Source: Vibrio sp. PID17_43 (GTDB lineage: Bacteria > Pseudomonadota > Gammaproteobacteria > Enterobacterales > Vibrionaceae). Taken from it: a stretch of 64,000 bases of DNA. The notes under the pieces are model-generated. The model did no database searches. It was not told the DNA's origin and worked only from the letters and a program-made list of their open reading frames with translations. Location: contig NZ_LIXM01000017.1 of NCBI RefSeq assembly GCF_002608565.1, positions 1 through 64,000 of the forward strand. Reading direction: 5' to 3'. The first letter of the stretch is position 1. Each line of letters starts with the position of its first letter. Of this stretch, positions 51,041 through 61,729 are shown piece after piece. Position numbers and translations under genes: made by a program.

Positions 51041-52921
51041 ATGAGAAACACAATAAAATTAAAAATACAGATTGCGATTGCGATCATTATCGCCATTGTT
51101 AGTGGTGTTCAAGCTTGGGTGTCAATAAGTCAACTGCATGAAGAAACGTCCTCAACGCTCAACCGCGAAATCCAAAACATTTCTTACTCCACAGGTCATT
51201 ACATCAGTGACTGGCTTGCGATTCGCAGCGACATGATGCTCGCCAGCGAAAACCGGATCGCAAACACTGACGATGCGGATAGAGAAATGCTATTAACTAA
51301 ACGAGCAGGTAAATTCCTCTCGGTATATGCGGGGTTCTCTGATGGCACTATCATCTATGGCGACAAGAGCGAATCTTGGCCATCCAATTATGATCCTCGC
51401 ACTCGCCCTTGGTACCAAGATGCGATGTCGCAATCTAACCTGATCATCACTGAGCCTTATCAAGATTTTGATGGCAGTGTTGTTGTGAGTTTTGCAAAAG
51501 CCTTTAACCAAGGGAAACAAGGTGTACTGGCTGCCGATCTAACCGTTACCGATATCATCAATGAAGTGTTGAATATTAAAATGGATAACGATGGATTTGC
51601 ATTTCTCGTCGATGGAAACAACAACCTTGTTGCGTACAAAGATGAAAATTTGAGCCAAAAACCACTGACAGACCTCAACTCTGCATTGACTCACAGTACA
51701 ATGATGGATCTGGCGGATGATGCGAAGCTAGATACCATTCCATGGCCAAATCAAGGCGATAAGTTGATCTACGTTGCAAAAGTCCCTAATACCGACTGGT
51801 CTTTAGGTATCGTGCAAGACAAACAAATGGCATTTGCCTCGGTTTCCGAACAAATGAGTTTTACCGCGATGGTTTCTATCGTGATGTACTTGATTATCGC
51901 GACGATCAGCACTTACACCATCACGCGTTTACTCAGCCCTCTTCAAACGTTATCTGAAGCTATTTCCGAACTGTCTCAAGGTGAGGGGGATTTAACTCAA
52001 CGCATTAAAATTGAACGTATGGATGAAATTGGTGAACTGGCAACGCACGTGAATCAATTTTTAGCGCAAATGCAAGCCATGCTAAAAGACATTGTAGAAA
52101 ACAGCGAGCAGCTTTCAGAGCAAGCAAACCAAACAAACGAGTTATCCGCAACGGCGGTTGGGCGCGTTGAACATCAACAAAATGATGTCAACCAAATTGC
52201 GACAGCAATTCACGAAATGTCAGCTACAGCGGCAGAAGTTGCGAGCCACGCAGAACTGACGGCAAGTGCTTCACAACACTCAGCATCGGCATGTATTGAA
52301 GGACAGAATGTCATTCAGAAGAACCGTGAAGCGATCGTGGTACTGGCAGAGCAAGTGAGTGATGCTGCGAACGTCATTTCTGAACTCGAAGCCAATACGC
52401 AAAGCATCAACAAAATCTTGTCGACTATTCAAGGTATCGCAGAGCAAACAAACTTACTCGCACTCAACGCCGCGATTGAAGCCGCGCGAGCTGGTGAGCA
52501 AGGTCGTGGTTTTGCCGTAGTAGCAGATGAAGTCCGTGTACTTAGCCAACGCACGCATGGTTCAACAGAAGAAATTCGCACCATGATTGAAACGTTGCAA
52601 AACAACACTAAACTGGCGGTGCATAGCATGCAAAGCAGCACCAGTTTGGCAGATACCAGCGTTGATTATGCTCAGCAGGCGCACGATAGTCTAACGAGCA
52701 TCACCAACACAATCACGGAAATCAATGACATGGCGATGCAAATTGCAAGTGCAGCGGAAGAGCAACGTGCAGTGAGCGAAGACATTAGCCGCAATACACA
52801 AGGTATCAAAGACGATGCTGACGCCATTGCCGAGCAATCACTCAAGAGCAGCGAAAGCGCACGTCAGATGTACGATACCGCTAACACCATGCGTGAGAAC
52901 ATCAGTCGCTTTAAAGTCTAA
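51041..52921 (+). CDS. Methyl-accepting chemotaxis protein with dCache sensor
   Basis: This 626-aa chemoreceptor has membrane segments near residues 8-28 and 280-302. Between them is a periplasmic dCache-like sensor (about 35-275, with [15 protein letters not shown]). HAMP follows (about 302-355), then a signalling domain with the conserved hairpin tip [20 protein letters not shown] near 467-486. Ligand unknown; the RPWYQ pattern is frequent in sensors for amino acids or similar small molecules. AGGTAGGA precedes the ATG. Confidence 0.94.
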   Translation: MRNTIKLKIQIAIAIIIAIVSGVQAWVSISQLHEETSSTLNREIQNISYSTGHYISDWLAIRSDMMLASENRIANTDDADREMLLTKRAGKFLSVYAGFSDGTIIYGDKSESWPSNYDPRTRPWYQDAMSQSNLIITEPYQDFDGSVVVSFAKAFNQGKQGVLAADLTVTDIINEVLNIKMDNDGFAFLVDGNNNLVAYKDENLSQKPLTDLNSALTHSTMMDLADDAKLDTIPWPNQGDKLIYVAKVPNTDWSLGIVQDKQMAFASVSEQMSFTAMVSIVMYLIIATISTYTITRLLSPLQTLSEAISELSQGEGDLTQRIKIERMDEIGELATHVNQFLAQMQAMLKDIVENSEQLSEQANQTNELSATAVGRVEHQQNDVNQIATAIHEMSATAAEVASHAELTASASQHSASACIEGQNVIQKNREAIVVLAEQVSDAANVISELEANTQSINKILSTIQGIAEQTNLLALNAAIEAARAGEQGRGFAVVADEVRVLSQRTHGSTEEIRTMIETLQNNTKLAVHSMQSSTSLADTSVDYAQQAHDSLTSITNTITEINDMAMQIASAAEEQRAVSEDISRNTQGIKDDADAIAEQSLKSSESARQMYDTANTMRENISRFKV

Positions 52922-52933
52922 AGCCATATCCTG

Positions 52934-52959
52934 AAAGCAGCTCAACGAGCTGCTTTTTT
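52934..52959 (+). terminator. Terminator after the chemoreceptor gene
   Basis: AAAGCAGCTC, AAC loop, GAGCTGCTTT and a T-run, 13 bases after the stop. Confidence 0.9.
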
Positions 52960-53044
52960 ATTGGGACTGATAGACACTTTTCGATCTTTATAAATTCATG
53001 CATATTAGAGTATCTCCCCTGCTCTACAAGGATGTCTCGCAATC

Positions 53045-53932
53045 ATGGGTTATGAATGGCTGGCGTTATGCGCCGCTTTCTTATGGGCTGTTTCTAGCTT
53101 AATTTCTGTTGTTCCCGCGCAGCATCTCGGTGCGTTTGCTTATAGCCGTTGGCGTATGGGTTGTACTGCAATTATTCTCTCTAGCATGGCATGGATAACG
53201 GGAGGTTGGCTCAGTGTCTCGACAGAACACATTACACCGATGATGGCGTCTGGTTTGATTGGTATTTTTATTGGCGATACTGCTCTGTTCGCCTGTTTGA
53301 ATCGCATGGGACCACGCCAAGCTGGCTTACTATTCTCTTGTCACGCCGTCTTCTCTGCTATCTTAGGTTACTTCCTATTTAGCGAAAGCATGACTGGTAC
53401 GGAGTTGATTGGTGCAGCCTTAGTCTTCAGCGGTGTCGTGATGGCAATTTTCTATGGTCGACGCGGGCAAGCCAGCAACGCACTAGAAGAGATCAAAGGC
53501 AACGTTTGGATTGGTGTCGGGCTCGGTTTAACCGCCGCTATGTGCCAGGCTCTGGGTGGCATCATCGCTAAACCTGTCATGCAAACCAATGTTGACCCTG
53601 TTGCCGCCTCCGCGATTCGTATGATCAGTGCTTTCGTCGCGCACTGTGCACTGTGGTTAATTGGCGCGAAAGTGGCTCGCGCAACGCAAACCATCACATG
53701 GAAGGTTTTTGGCATCACTGCATTAAACGGCTTTTTGGCCATGGCAGTGGGTATGACATTGATTCTATATGCCCTGCGTGAGGGTAACGTCGGGATGGTG
53801 GCGCTGCTTTCTTCAACAACGCCGATCATGTTGCTGCCATTGTTGTGGGTTTACACCAAGAAACGTCCGAATCGATTCGCTTGGTTTGGCGCTGCACTGG
53901 CGGTCATAGGCACTGGTATCCTAGTGCAATAG
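53045..53932 (+). CDS. EamA/DMT family transporter
   Basis: This 295-aa protein has ten predicted membrane segments in two EamA repeats (about 5-135 and 150-290), typical of drug/metabolite transporters. The first repeat ends LIGAALVFSGVVMAIFYG and the second ends AWFGAALAVIGTGILVQ. Substrate unknown; relatives export amino acids or metabolites. It has a weak ribosome binding site (AAGGATG) and faces gpmI over a terminator. Confidence 0.9.
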   Translation: MGYEWLALCAAFLWAVSSLISVVPAQHLGAFAYSRWRMGCTAIILSSMAWITGGWLSVSTEHITPMMASGLIGIFIGDTALFACLNRMGPRQAGLLFSCHAVFSAILGYFLFSESMTGTELIGAALVFSGVVMAIFYGRRGQASNALEEIKGNVWIGVGLGLTAAMCQALGGIIAKPVMQTNVDPVAASAIRMISAFVAHCALWLIGAKVARATQTITWKVFGITALNGFLAMAVGMTLILYALREGNVGMVALLSSTTPIMLLPLLWVYTKKRPNRFAWFGAALAVIGTGILVQ

Positions 53933-54002
53933 CTCAGGTTCAATGAGGGGCTATCGACCTTGGTAACTCACCGCCTTGCCAAACACAAAATGACAGATAC
54001 AA

Positions 54003-54029
54003 AAAAGCCCGAGTCGAACTCGGGCTTTT
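54003..54029. terminator. Bidirectional terminator between the EamA gene and gpmI
   Basis: Twelve-bp stem AAAAGCCCGAGT and ACTCGGGCTTTT with CGA loop; T-runs on both sides. Confidence 0.9.
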
Positions 54030-54051
54030 ATCATTCTGAATCGTCAGTTAA

Positions 54052-55584
54052 TTACTTAACTAGCACTTCACCAGACATTTCTGCAGGGATTTCTAGACCC
54101 GCGAGAGAAAGCATTGTTGGTGCAAGGTCAGACAGTTTACCGCCTTCTTTGAACTCAACCGCTTTGTCACCTACGTAAATTAGAGGTACTGGTAGGTTAG
54201 TGTGAGCAGTGTGGATGCCGCCAGTTTCAGGGTCGATCATCATTTCTGCGTTACCGTGGTCTGCCGTGATCAATAGTTGACCGCCAACTTCTTTGATCGC
54301 TTCAACCACTTTACCAACGCTTTCATCTAGCGCTTCGATAGCTTGCTCAGCCGCTTCGTAAACGCCAGTGTGACCAACCATATCTGCGTTCGGGTAGTTA
54401 CAGATGATAGTATCGAACTTACCAGACTTGATAGCAGCAACCATCTTCTCTGTTAGCTCTGGAGAGCTCATTTCTGGCTGCATGTCATAAGTTGCTACTT
54501 TTGGAGAAGCAACAAGTTGACGCTCTTCACCTTCGAATTCGTTCTCAACACCACCGTTGAAGAAGAATGTAACGTGTGCGTATTTCTCTGTTTCAGAGAT
54601 ACGTAGCTGAGTTTGACCTTGCTTAGATAGCCACTCACCGTAAGTGTTTTCTAGAGACGCTGGTGGGAATGCGATAGCTAGAGGGATGTCAGCCGCGTAT
54701 TGAGTCAACATCACAAAGTTAATTGCAGGGAATGCTGCACGCTCAAAGCCATCAAATGCAGGAACGAATGCACGAGTGATTTGGCGTGCACGGTCAGCAC
54801 GGTAGTTCATGAAGATAACTGCATCGCCATCTTGCATGATTGCGTCTTCTTGACCATCTACTTTGATTGCCGTTGCTTTAACGAACTCATCGTTTTCACC
54901 ACGAGCGTAAGCCGCTTCTAGGCCAGCTACCGCAGTTTCAGCAGTGAATTCTGCTTTCGCTTGAGTAAGAAGATCGTAAGCGACTTGAACGCGATCCCAG
55001 TTGTTGTCACGGTCCATTGCGTAATAACGACCCACTAGAGAAGCAACGCGACCTTTACCTAGTTTCGCAAATAGGTCTTGGAAACGTTGTAGTGAGTTTT
55101 CTGCACTACGTGGTGGCGTATCACGGCCGTCTAGGAAGCAGTGTAGGTAGATTTTCTCAGCGCCACGAGCGGCAGCCATTTCAACGGCTGCGTAGATGTG
55201 ATCTTCGTGAGAGTGAACACCACCTGGAGACATAAGACCCATGATGTGTACTGCTTTCTCAGCTTTTACAGCAGAGTCGATAGCTTCTACTAGTGCTGCT
55301 GTCTCAGCAAATTCACCGTCAGCGATAGATTTAGTAATACGAGTTAGATCTTGGTATACAACGCGACCTGCACCGATGTTGGTGTGACCAACTTCTGAGT
55401 TACCCATTTGACCATCAGGTAGACCAACGTCCATACCTGAAGCAGAGATTAGAGTGTTAGGGTTGTTCGCAATCAGTGCATCCATAACTGGTGTTTTAGC
55501 ATTTGCAATTGCGTTACTTGCTGTGTCTTCACGGTAACCGTAACCGTCAAGGATAACTAGAGCCAATGGCTTCTTAGCAGACAT
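54052..55584 (-). CDS. gpmI: 2,3-bisphosphoglycerate-independent phosphoglycerate mutase
   Basis: GpmI (510 aa from [16 protein letters not shown]) interconverts 3- and 2-phosphoglycerate with two Mn2+. The phospho-accepting serine lies in [16 protein letters not shown] near residue 62, and the second metal site is TADHGNAE near 443. ATG 55582-55584 is preferred; the longer frame has no family match. It is divergent from yibN. In E. coli envC follows gpmM; here envC is elsewhere in the window. Confidence 0.98.
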   Translation of the reverse strand: MSAKKPLALVILDGYGYREDTASNAIANAKTPVMDALIANNPNTLISASGMDVGLPDGQMGNSEVGHTNIGAGRVVYQDLTRITKSIADGEFAETAALVEAIDSAVKAEKAVHIMGLMSPGGVHSHEDHIYAAVEMAAARGAEKIYLHCFLDGRDTPPRSAENSLQRFQDLFAKLGKGRVASLVGRYYAMDRDNNWDRVQVAYDLLTQAKAEFTAETAVAGLEAAYARGENDEFVKATAIKVDGQEDAIMQDGDAVIFMNYRADRARQITRAFVPAFDGFERAAFPAINFVMLTQYAADIPLAIAFPPASLENTYGEWLSKQGQTQLRISETEKYAHVTFFFNGGVENEFEGEERQLVASPKVATYDMQPEMSSPELTEKMVAAIKSGKFDTIICNYPNADMVGHTGVYEAAEQAIEALDESVGKVVEAIKEVGGQLLITADHGNAEMMIDPETGGIHTAHTNLPVPLIYVGDKAVEFKEGGKLSDLAPTMLSLAGLEIPAEMSGEVLVK

Positions 55585-56070
55585 AGTGATGACCTCATCA
55601 AATTTAAGTAACTTTCGGCGTAGGGCTTCATTGCCCATCTAACCTTGAAACAAAACTAGCGTAATTTTACTACACTTTTTAACCAGAACTGTAGGTTAAG
55701 ATCAAATAATGTTTGCGATTTATTGTTGCTATCTTACAACTTAGCAAGCAATACGACTTTGTCCGCAAACGTGTTCCACAAGCATAGTCACTTTCAAGAT
55801 GCTTTGTATAACCACCGAAATACTTAGGTGAAAAACTTTTTGTTGATACCTATATTGCGCTTTTGAACGTAGAAGTGAAGTCAATTACATCAATTAGAGT
55901 GATAGGAAACATCGATACTAAGATTGCAGGAATAACCACTCCAAAAGAGCTTTAACGCAAGCGATGAGATCTCAATTATAGGTTAGAAAATTTTAACCCT
56001 CTCGCCTAAGACGATTAACCTCGCTATACTCCTGCTTTATTTTTCCGCCAACAGTGTAAGAGCTCAGGAC
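55585..56070. other. Gene-free divergent region between gpmI and yibN
   Basis: No ORF with a ribosome binding site or recognisable similarity is visible in these 486 bases. It is AT-rich and should carry promoters for both genes. I found no strong hairpin or repeat. Confidence 0.6.
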
Positions 56071-56505
56071 ATGCAAGAGTACATTGAATTTTTCCAACAG
56101 AACATGATTCTATCCTTAGTATGGGTAGGTCTTCTTGTCGCATTCATCATGAACATCGTGAAATCGGCGACGTCAGCATACAAAGAAATCAACGTGAACC
56201 AATTGACCCACCTTATCAACCGTGAAAACGGCGTTGTAGTGGATATCCGCTCTAAAGATGAGTTCAAACAAGGTCATATCACCGACGCACTTCACATTTT
56301 GCCGTCAGACATCAAAGCAGGTAACGTTGGTAGCCTTGAAAATCGTAAATCAGACCCAATCATTGTGGTATGCAAAACGGGGCAAACCGCTCAAGAAAGT
56401 GCAAACCTACTAGCGAAAGCAGGCTTCGAAAACGTAAACCTACTGAAAAATGGTTTGATTGCATGGAACGAAGCGAACCTACCTCTAGTACGTGGTAAGA
56501 AATAA
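56071..56505 (+). CDS. yibN: Membrane-anchored rhodanese-like protein YibN
   Basis: This 144-aa protein has one N-terminal membrane segment (MILSLVWVGLLVAFIMNIV) and a cytoplasmic rhodanese domain. Cys101 sits in the active-site loop CKTGQTAQES, so sulfur transfer is possible. It leads the secB-gpsA-cysE cluster as in E. coli, but grxC is absent between it and secB. Confidence 0.93.
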   Translation: MQEYIEFFQQNMILSLVWVGLLVAFIMNIVKSATSAYKEINVNQLTHLINRENGVVVDIRSKDEFKQGHITDALHILPSDIKAGNVGSLENRKSDPIIVVCKTGQTAQESANLLAKAGFENVNLLKNGLIAWNEANLPLVRGKK

Positions 56506-56706
56506 GGTTGCGGTAAAACAATTTGCCAGCCTCGTTGATATAAACTGAGCAAATAGAAAGCAGTTGAAGCGCCAAGGTGTGACGCTTTGCACGTAATACG
56601 CACTTCATCTAGTCAATAAAGATTTGCTCAGTTAGTCTCAGGACAAACCAGTTTTCTGGGTTTAGATAGCTCTAGGCCCAACAAATATTTATTAAGGATT
56701 TTAAAA

Positions 56707-57177
56707 ATGGCTGAAGCAGCACCACAAGACGCACAACAGAACTTTGCAATTCAACGCATCTTCCTAAAAGACGTTTCTTTCGAAGCGCCTAACTCTCCAG
56801 TAATCTTCCAAAAAGAGTGGAACCCAGACGTTAAACTAGACCTAGACACTCAAAGCCGTGAGCTTGGTGAAGGCGTTTACGAAGTAATTTTACGTCTAAC
56901 GGTTACTGTTAAGAACGAAGAAGACACCGCATTCCTATGTGAAGTTCAACAAGGTGGTATCTTCACTGCTGAGAAAATGGAAGCGGGTCAACTGGCACAC
57001 TGCCTAGGCGCATTCTGCCCTAACATCCTATTCCCATACGCTCGTGAGACCATCTCAAGCCTAGTGGTTAAAGGAACGTTCCCTCAACTGAACCTAGCGC
57101 CAGTAAACTTCGATGCGCTATTCATGAACTACCTACAACAGCAAGCTCAACAAGGTGAAGCTAAAGCTGAAGCGTAA
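56707..57177 (+). CDS. secB: Protein-export chaperone SecB
   Basis: SecB (156 aa) is a tetrameric cytoplasmic chaperone that keeps preproteins unfolded and delivers them to SecA. Family patterns [19 protein letters not shown] and [15 protein letters not shown] are intact. It lies 201 bases after yibN, with AAGGA before the ATG, and has a terminator-like hairpin after it. Confidence 0.98.
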   Translation: MAEAAPQDAQQNFAIQRIFLKDVSFEAPNSPVIFQKEWNPDVKLDLDTQSRELGEGVYEVILRLTVTVKNEEDTAFLCEVQQGGIFTAEKMEAGQLAHCLGAFCPNILFPYARETISSLVVKGTFPQLNLAPVNFDALFMNYLQQQAQQGEAKAEA

Positions 57178-57236
57178 TTCACGCTTTGTAAGTGACGTGC
57201 ACTCCAAATGAATGAGTTCACGTCCTATACCTGAAG

Positions 57237-57280
57237 AAAATGCACAAAGCGTCCAACTAGCGATGCAATGTGCATTTTTT
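57237..57280 (+). terminator. Terminator after secB
   Basis: Arms AAAATGCACA and TGTGCATTTT with a 22-base loop, followed by a T-run. The long loop makes the call moderate. Confidence 0.65.
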
Positions 57281-57375
57281 ATTTCTGAAAGATCCTAGTT
57301 CCTAGCCCCTAGAGATCGTAAAATCTGGCGATTATGAACTAGATTCTACTAGTAGAAAGATAATTAGGCGGTAGC

Positions 57376-58413
57376 ATGACACAAGCAAATACCAACAATG
57401 CTTACGGTAAAGACATCGCAATGACGGTGATTGGTGCGGGATCATACGGTACTTCTTTAGCAATTTCCCTTGCTCGCAACGGCGCGAACATCATCCTTTG
57501 GGGCCATGAGCCAGAGCACATGGCACGCCTTGAAGCAGACCGTGCTAACTATGAATTCCTACCTGGAATCGATTTCCCAGAGAGCTTGATTATTGAATCG
57601 GATTTAGAAAAGGCCGTTCAAGCAAGCCGTGACTTGTTAGTTGTCGTTCCGAGCCATGTCTTTGGCATCGTTTTAAATAGCTGCAAACCTTTCTTGCGCG
57701 AAGACTCTCGTATCTGTTGGGCAACCAAAGGCCTTGAGCCTGAAACGGGTCGCCTGCTAAAAGAAGTGGCGTTCGACATTATCGGTGAAAGCTATTCGCT
57801 TGCTGTACTATCAGGCCCAACGTTTGCAAAAGAGCTGGCGATGGGCATGCCAACGGCTATCTCGGTAGCTTCTCCAGATGCGGATTTTGTTGCTGATCTG
57901 CAAGAAAAGATTCACTGCAGCAAAACCTTCCGCGTCTATGCCAATAATGACTTCATCGGCATGCAACTTGGTGGTGCGGTGAAAAACGTTATCGCGATTG
58001 GCGCTGGCATGTCAGATGGCATCGGCTTTGGTGCCAACGCACGTACGGCACTGATTACTCGAGGTCTGGCAGAAATGAGCCGCCTTGGTGCCGCACTTGG
58101 TGCACAACCTGAAACCTTTATGGGCATGGCTGGCTTGGGTGATCTTGTTCTAACCTGTACTGATAACCAATCTCGTAACCGCCGCTTCGGTTTAGCGTTA
58201 GGCCAAGGCAAAGACGTCGATAAAGCACAAGAAGAAATCGGTCAGGTGGTTGAAGGCTACCGCAACACTAAGGAAGTTTGGATGCTATCCCAGCGCATGG
58301 GCGTTGAGATGCCAATTGTTGACCAAATATATCAAGTTCTGTATCAAGGAAAGGATGCACGCCTGGCAGCGCAAGATTTACTTGCTCGTGACAAAAAAGC
58401 CGAAGGAAAGTAG
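57376..58413 (+). CDS. gpsA: NAD(P)H-dependent glycerol-3-phosphate dehydrogenase
   Basis: GpsA (345 aa) reduces dihydroxyacetone phosphate to sn-glycerol-3-phosphate for phospholipids. Rossmann motif [17 protein letters not shown] lies near residues 20-36. The catalytic Lys is in [14 protein letters not shown] near 204. It lies 78 bases before cysE. Confidence 0.98.
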   Translation: MTQANTNNAYGKDIAMTVIGAGSYGTSLAISLARNGANIILWGHEPEHMARLEADRANYEFLPGIDFPESLIIESDLEKAVQASRDLLVVVPSHVFGIVLNSCKPFLREDSRICWATKGLEPETGRLLKEVAFDIIGESYSLAVLSGPTFAKELAMGMPTAISVASPDADFVADLQEKIHCSKTFRVYANNDFIGMQLGGAVKNVIAIGAGMSDGIGFGANARTALITRGLAEMSRLGAALGAQPETFMGMAGLGDLVLTCTDNQSRNRRFGLALGQGKDVDKAQEEIGQVVEGYRNTKEVWMLSQRMGVEMPIVDQIYQVLYQGKDARLAAQDLLARDKKAEGK

Positions 58414-58491
58414 CACGCTACACGCCTTTGCACCTCATCTGAGAAGAATAGAAGTTGTCGGGTCACGAAAGAACCACTCAGGATATTGAGA

Positions 58492-59313
58492 ATGAAGCAC
58501 TGCGAAAAACAAAAAGTCTGGGACAAAATTGTTTCAGAAGCCCGTGAGATGTCAGAGCAGGAGCCGATGCTGGCGAGCTTTTATCATGCGACCATCATCA
58601 AGCATGAAAGTTTGTGCGCTGCACTGAGCTACATTCTGGCCAACAAATTGAACACTGCATCCATGCCCGCAATGGCAGTGCGTGAAGTCGTTGAGGAAGC
58701 CTTTGCCGCTGATCCAACAATTACGGACAGTGCCGCTTGTGACATTTGTGCCACGGTTAATCGCGACCCAGCGGTGTCAATGTACTCAATGCCGTTACTG
58801 TACCTAAAGGGCTACCATGCCCTGCAAGGCTACCGAGTGGCTAACTGGTTGTGGAAGCAAGGCCGTCACGCGCTTGCGACTTACCTACAAAACCAGATTT
58901 CTGTTGCATGTCAGGTCGATATTCACCCTGCAGCGCATATTGGTAGTGGTATCATGCTAGATCATGCGACCGGCATCGTGATTGGTGAAACGGCCGTTGT
59001 CGAAAACGACGTATCGATTCTGCAAGATGTCACACTTGGTGGTACCGGTAAAGAATGCGGAGACCGCCACCCGAAAATTCGTGAAGGCGTAATGATCGGC
59101 GCAGGAGCAAAGATTCTTGGCAACATCGAAGTAGGCGAAGGCGCAAAAATTGGCTCTTGCTCCGTGGTATTGCAAGCAGTGCCGCCGCACACAACCGTGG
59201 CTGGTGTGCCTGCAAAAATCGTTGGTCGTCCGAAAACGGACAAACCTTCTCTCGATATGGATCAAGGCTTTAATGGCAAATCGCAAAGCTTTATCCACGG
59301 GGATGGTATTTAA
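58492..59313 (+). CDS. cysE: Serine O-acetyltransferase
   Basis: CysE (273 aa) makes O-acetylserine, the first step of cysteine synthesis, and is usually feedback-inhibited by cysteine. It has an N-terminal helical domain and a C-terminal left-handed beta helix of hexapeptide repeats (IHPAAHIGSGIMLDHATGIVIG). The DH pair in MLDHATG is the catalytic region. The start is ATG 58492; an in-frame TTG lies two codons upstream. Confidence 0.97.
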   Translation: MKHCEKQKVWDKIVSEAREMSEQEPMLASFYHATIIKHESLCAALSYILANKLNTASMPAMAVREVVEEAFAADPTITDSAACDICATVNRDPAVSMYSMPLLYLKGYHALQGYRVANWLWKQGRHALATYLQNQISVACQVDIHPAAHIGSGIMLDHATGIVIGETAVVENDVSILQDVTLGGTGKECGDRHPKIREGVMIGAGAKILGNIEVGEGAKIGSCSVVLQAVPPHTTVAGVPAKIVGRPKTDKPSLDMDQGFNGKSQSFIHGDGI

Positions 59314-59357
59314 TCGTCATCTGAACCTTTGGCAATAATGTGGTAGGTAACCCTCAA

Positions 59358-60488
59358 GTGCGAAAACAAAATCACCCAGTGCTACGCTCGGCTATGTTAT
59401 TAACTTGTGCTTTATCTGCCACATATCCCCTCACCTCTTCGGCTGCCAGTCAGCAAGAGCTCAAAGGCGTATCTAGCGAAATCAATCGCCAGAAAAAATC
59501 GCTGACTTCTCAAGAAAAACAACTTAACGATCTGCAAAAATCGCTGAAAAACCAAGAACTCGGTATCTCTAAATTAGAGCACGAGATCAAGCAGACCAAA
59601 ACTGACTTGGCGCAAGCGGATCAATACATCAATAAGTTGGAAGAGAAGATTGCTCTGCAAGAAGCTCAGCGTCAGACGCAAGAAGAAGAGCTGAAGCAGT
59701 TGCTGCAAACCTACTATGTGACCGAGCGAGCCAAGGCCAATGGACACCTTCTTAATGAAGGCGTAGAGGAAGACCGCATCAGCCAATACTTCCAGCACCT
59801 TGCTAAATCGCGTGCAAAAGTGATCGAAGCGATCACCCAAACTACCCAAGAGTTGGCGCACAACAAGAATCAACTTGAGCTCGAAAAAGCACAAATTGAA
59901 ACCTTGCTCAAACAGCAATCGGAAAAGCGTTCATCTTTGGCAAGTACACAGTCGCAACGTAAAGGGACGCTGAACAAGATTCAAAAGAGCATCAAAGATG
60001 ACAAGCGTTACCTAGCCGAATTACAACGCAACGAAACCCGTCTAAAAGCTGAGATTGCCAAAGCCGCGAAACGTAATGCCGTACCTATGGACGGTATCGC
60101 GAAACAACGCGGCAAACTGCCATGGCCACTGAAAGGCCACGTGCTGCATAACTTCGGCACCAAACAAACCGGTCAAGTTAACTGGAAAGGTATGGTATTG
60201 TCCGCCAGCTACGGCCAACAAGTTAAAGCGGTTTACCCGGGCACCGTGGTATTTGCCGAATACTTACGCGGCTATGGCTTAGTAGTACTGATCGACCACG
60301 GTAAAGGCGACATGACACTTTACGGCTACAACCAAGCCTTGACCAAGAAAGAAGGCGATAAGGTAACCGCAGGTGAAGTTATTGCCCTAGCGGGGGATAC
60401 CGGTGGTCAAGAGCGCGCCTCACTCTACTTCGAGATTCGCCGTAACAGCGAAGCGCAAAACCCAAAGTCTTGGTTAAAGCGTTTATAG
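59358..60488 (+). CDS. envC: Murein hydrolase activator EnvC
   Basis: EnvC activates AmiA and AmiB at the septum. It has a signal peptide (about residues 1-30, ending TSSAAS), a long coiled coil (about 35-230) and a LytM/M23 domain (about 255-376). The final HxH zinc motif of active M23 enzymes is replaced by SLYFEIR, so it should be catalytically dead, as in E. coli EnvC. The start is uncertain: GTG 59358 (preferred, with TAGGT upstream) or GTG 59340, six codons earlier. It sits 44 bases after cysE. Confidence 0.93.
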   Translation: MRKQNHPVLRSAMLLTCALSATYPLTSSAASQQELKGVSSEINRQKKSLTSQEKQLNDLQKSLKNQELGISKLEHEIKQTKTDLAQADQYINKLEEKIALQEAQRQTQEEELKQLLQTYYVTERAKANGHLLNEGVEEDRISQYFQHLAKSRAKVIEAITQTTQELAHNKNQLELEKAQIETLLKQQSEKRSSLASTQSQRKGTLNKIQKSIKDDKRYLAELQRNETRLKAEIAKAAKRNAVPMDGIAKQRGKLPWPLKGHVLHNFGTKQTGQVNWKGMVLSASYGQQVKAVYPGTVVFAEYLRGYGLVVLIDHGKGDMTLYGYNQALTKKEGDKVTAGEVIALAGDTGGQERASLYFEIRRNSEAQNPKSWLKRL

Positions 60489-60547
60489 CTGCCGTTTATA
60501 ATCGCAGTTCTAAGCAGCGCCATTACATTACATAACATAACAAAAAA

Positions 60548-60573
60548 ACAAAGGAGCCATTCGGCTCCTTTGT
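60548..60573. terminator. Terminator between envC and the DHH gene
   Basis: Eleven-bp stem ACAAAGGAGCC, ATTC loop, GGCTCCTTTGT. The minus side has a long U-run, so it mainly serves the DHH gene; it may also stop envC. Confidence 0.85.
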
Positions 60574-60595
60574 CGTATTCATATTCTGGAAAATG

Positions 60596-61552
60596 TTATG
60601 CGTAGTAGGCCTCGACCGCATCAATAAAGGCGCTCACATTGTCTTTGCTTAACGCATTGATGCCCGCGGCGGCTTCTCGACCGCCACCAGTTGGGAATTG
60701 CCCGCACACAGCCACTGCGCCTTGCTTGTTATTCAGCGGGGCACGAAGAGAAACCGTGTAAGTGCCATCGGCATTTTCAGTTAACACCGCATGCGCAGAG
60801 TCTGGATTTTGGTTTGCAAGCCAGTTGCCATAAACACCACTGATTCGGCGTGATGCCGCATTGTTTGGCAGTTCAAACAGCTTGAGCTTAGCACTTTCAT
60901 GAGTTGCAGGAACGGCTAGTGTCGCATCCATGTCTTGCTGATAAGCCGATTGCAATTGGTAGTAAGGTGAGGCTTTATCTGCAATCGCATCGAATGGTGA
61001 AACGTATTGCTTTAACGCTTGGTACAAATCAGCGGGGTGGAAATGAAGGTCATCGACTTTAGCACCGTAGCCGTTGTAGTTAATCAATGTACCAAGTTCT
61101 TTTAACTGCGCTTTTTGCTCTTCACTGAGTCCCGCTTTATCTGCCAGCGCATCTGCTTTAGCAATCAAGTTATCGCCATAAGCAGCAGTGATCGCCCAAG
61201 TGTGGAAACGCCCTTCCAGCAACTGATCGACAATCAAAGCGGTACACATGTTGGCATCAAGGTCGATGTGCGCGTCTAAATTACCGTGTTGAGGAATCTC
61301 ACCCGCTTTATGATGATCAGCGTAAAACACATGCACGCCTTGAGCCAAAGCTTGCTCTAAACCTACCATGTTCTTTTCCATTGAAATGTCCAACACCACC
61401 AACTCATCGCCTACTTTCACTTCAACCTTTTCCAACAGCTTGATATCGCGCTTTACGCCAGTGATCAACACCGCATCAAGAGGGTCGGCGAAACGCCATT
61501 GTAGGAGAGCAATAATACCGTCCGCATCACCATTAAAAATGTCGTAATTCAT
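60596..61552 (-). CDS. DHH-family phosphoesterase
   Basis: This 318-aa protein shows the DHH superfamily motifs: NGDADGIIALLQW (motif I, residues 7-19), VVLDIS (motif II), ADHHKAG (motif III, near residue 80) and a late GGGREAAAG in the DHHA1-like part. Such enzymes cleave phosphoesters with Mn2+ (nano-RNAs, c-di-AMP, pAp). The substrate is not clear here; I would call it a DHH phosphoesterase only. It is cytoplasmic and monocistronic. Confidence 0.88.
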   Translation of the reverse strand: MNYDIFNGDADGIIALLQWRFADPLDAVLITGVKRDIKLLEKVEVKVGDELVVLDISMEKNMVGLEQALAQGVHVFYADHHKAGEIPQHGNLDAHIDLDANMCTALIVDQLLEGRFHTWAITAAYGDNLIAKADALADKAGLSEEQKAQLKELGTLINYNGYGAKVDDLHFHPADLYQALKQYVSPFDAIADKASPYYQLQSAYQQDMDATLAVPATHESAKLKLFELPNNAASRRISGVYGNWLANQNPDSAHAVLTENADGTYTVSLRAPLNNKQGAVAVCGQFPTGGGREAAAGINALSKDNVSAFIDAVEAYYA

Positions 61553-61729
61553 TATGCGATAGATCCTTTATCGAAAAGTCACGCCCAAACTGATGACGCT
61601 GAATAGACATCATTGTTCGTAGTGTGCGCTGCAAGTCAACTCAAGGGGGACTCAGAAATGAGAACAGCGCTCAAAATATCGAGAGCAAGTCCGGGCTCTT
61701 TTTTACGTTCAACAAGGAGGGAAGACGCA

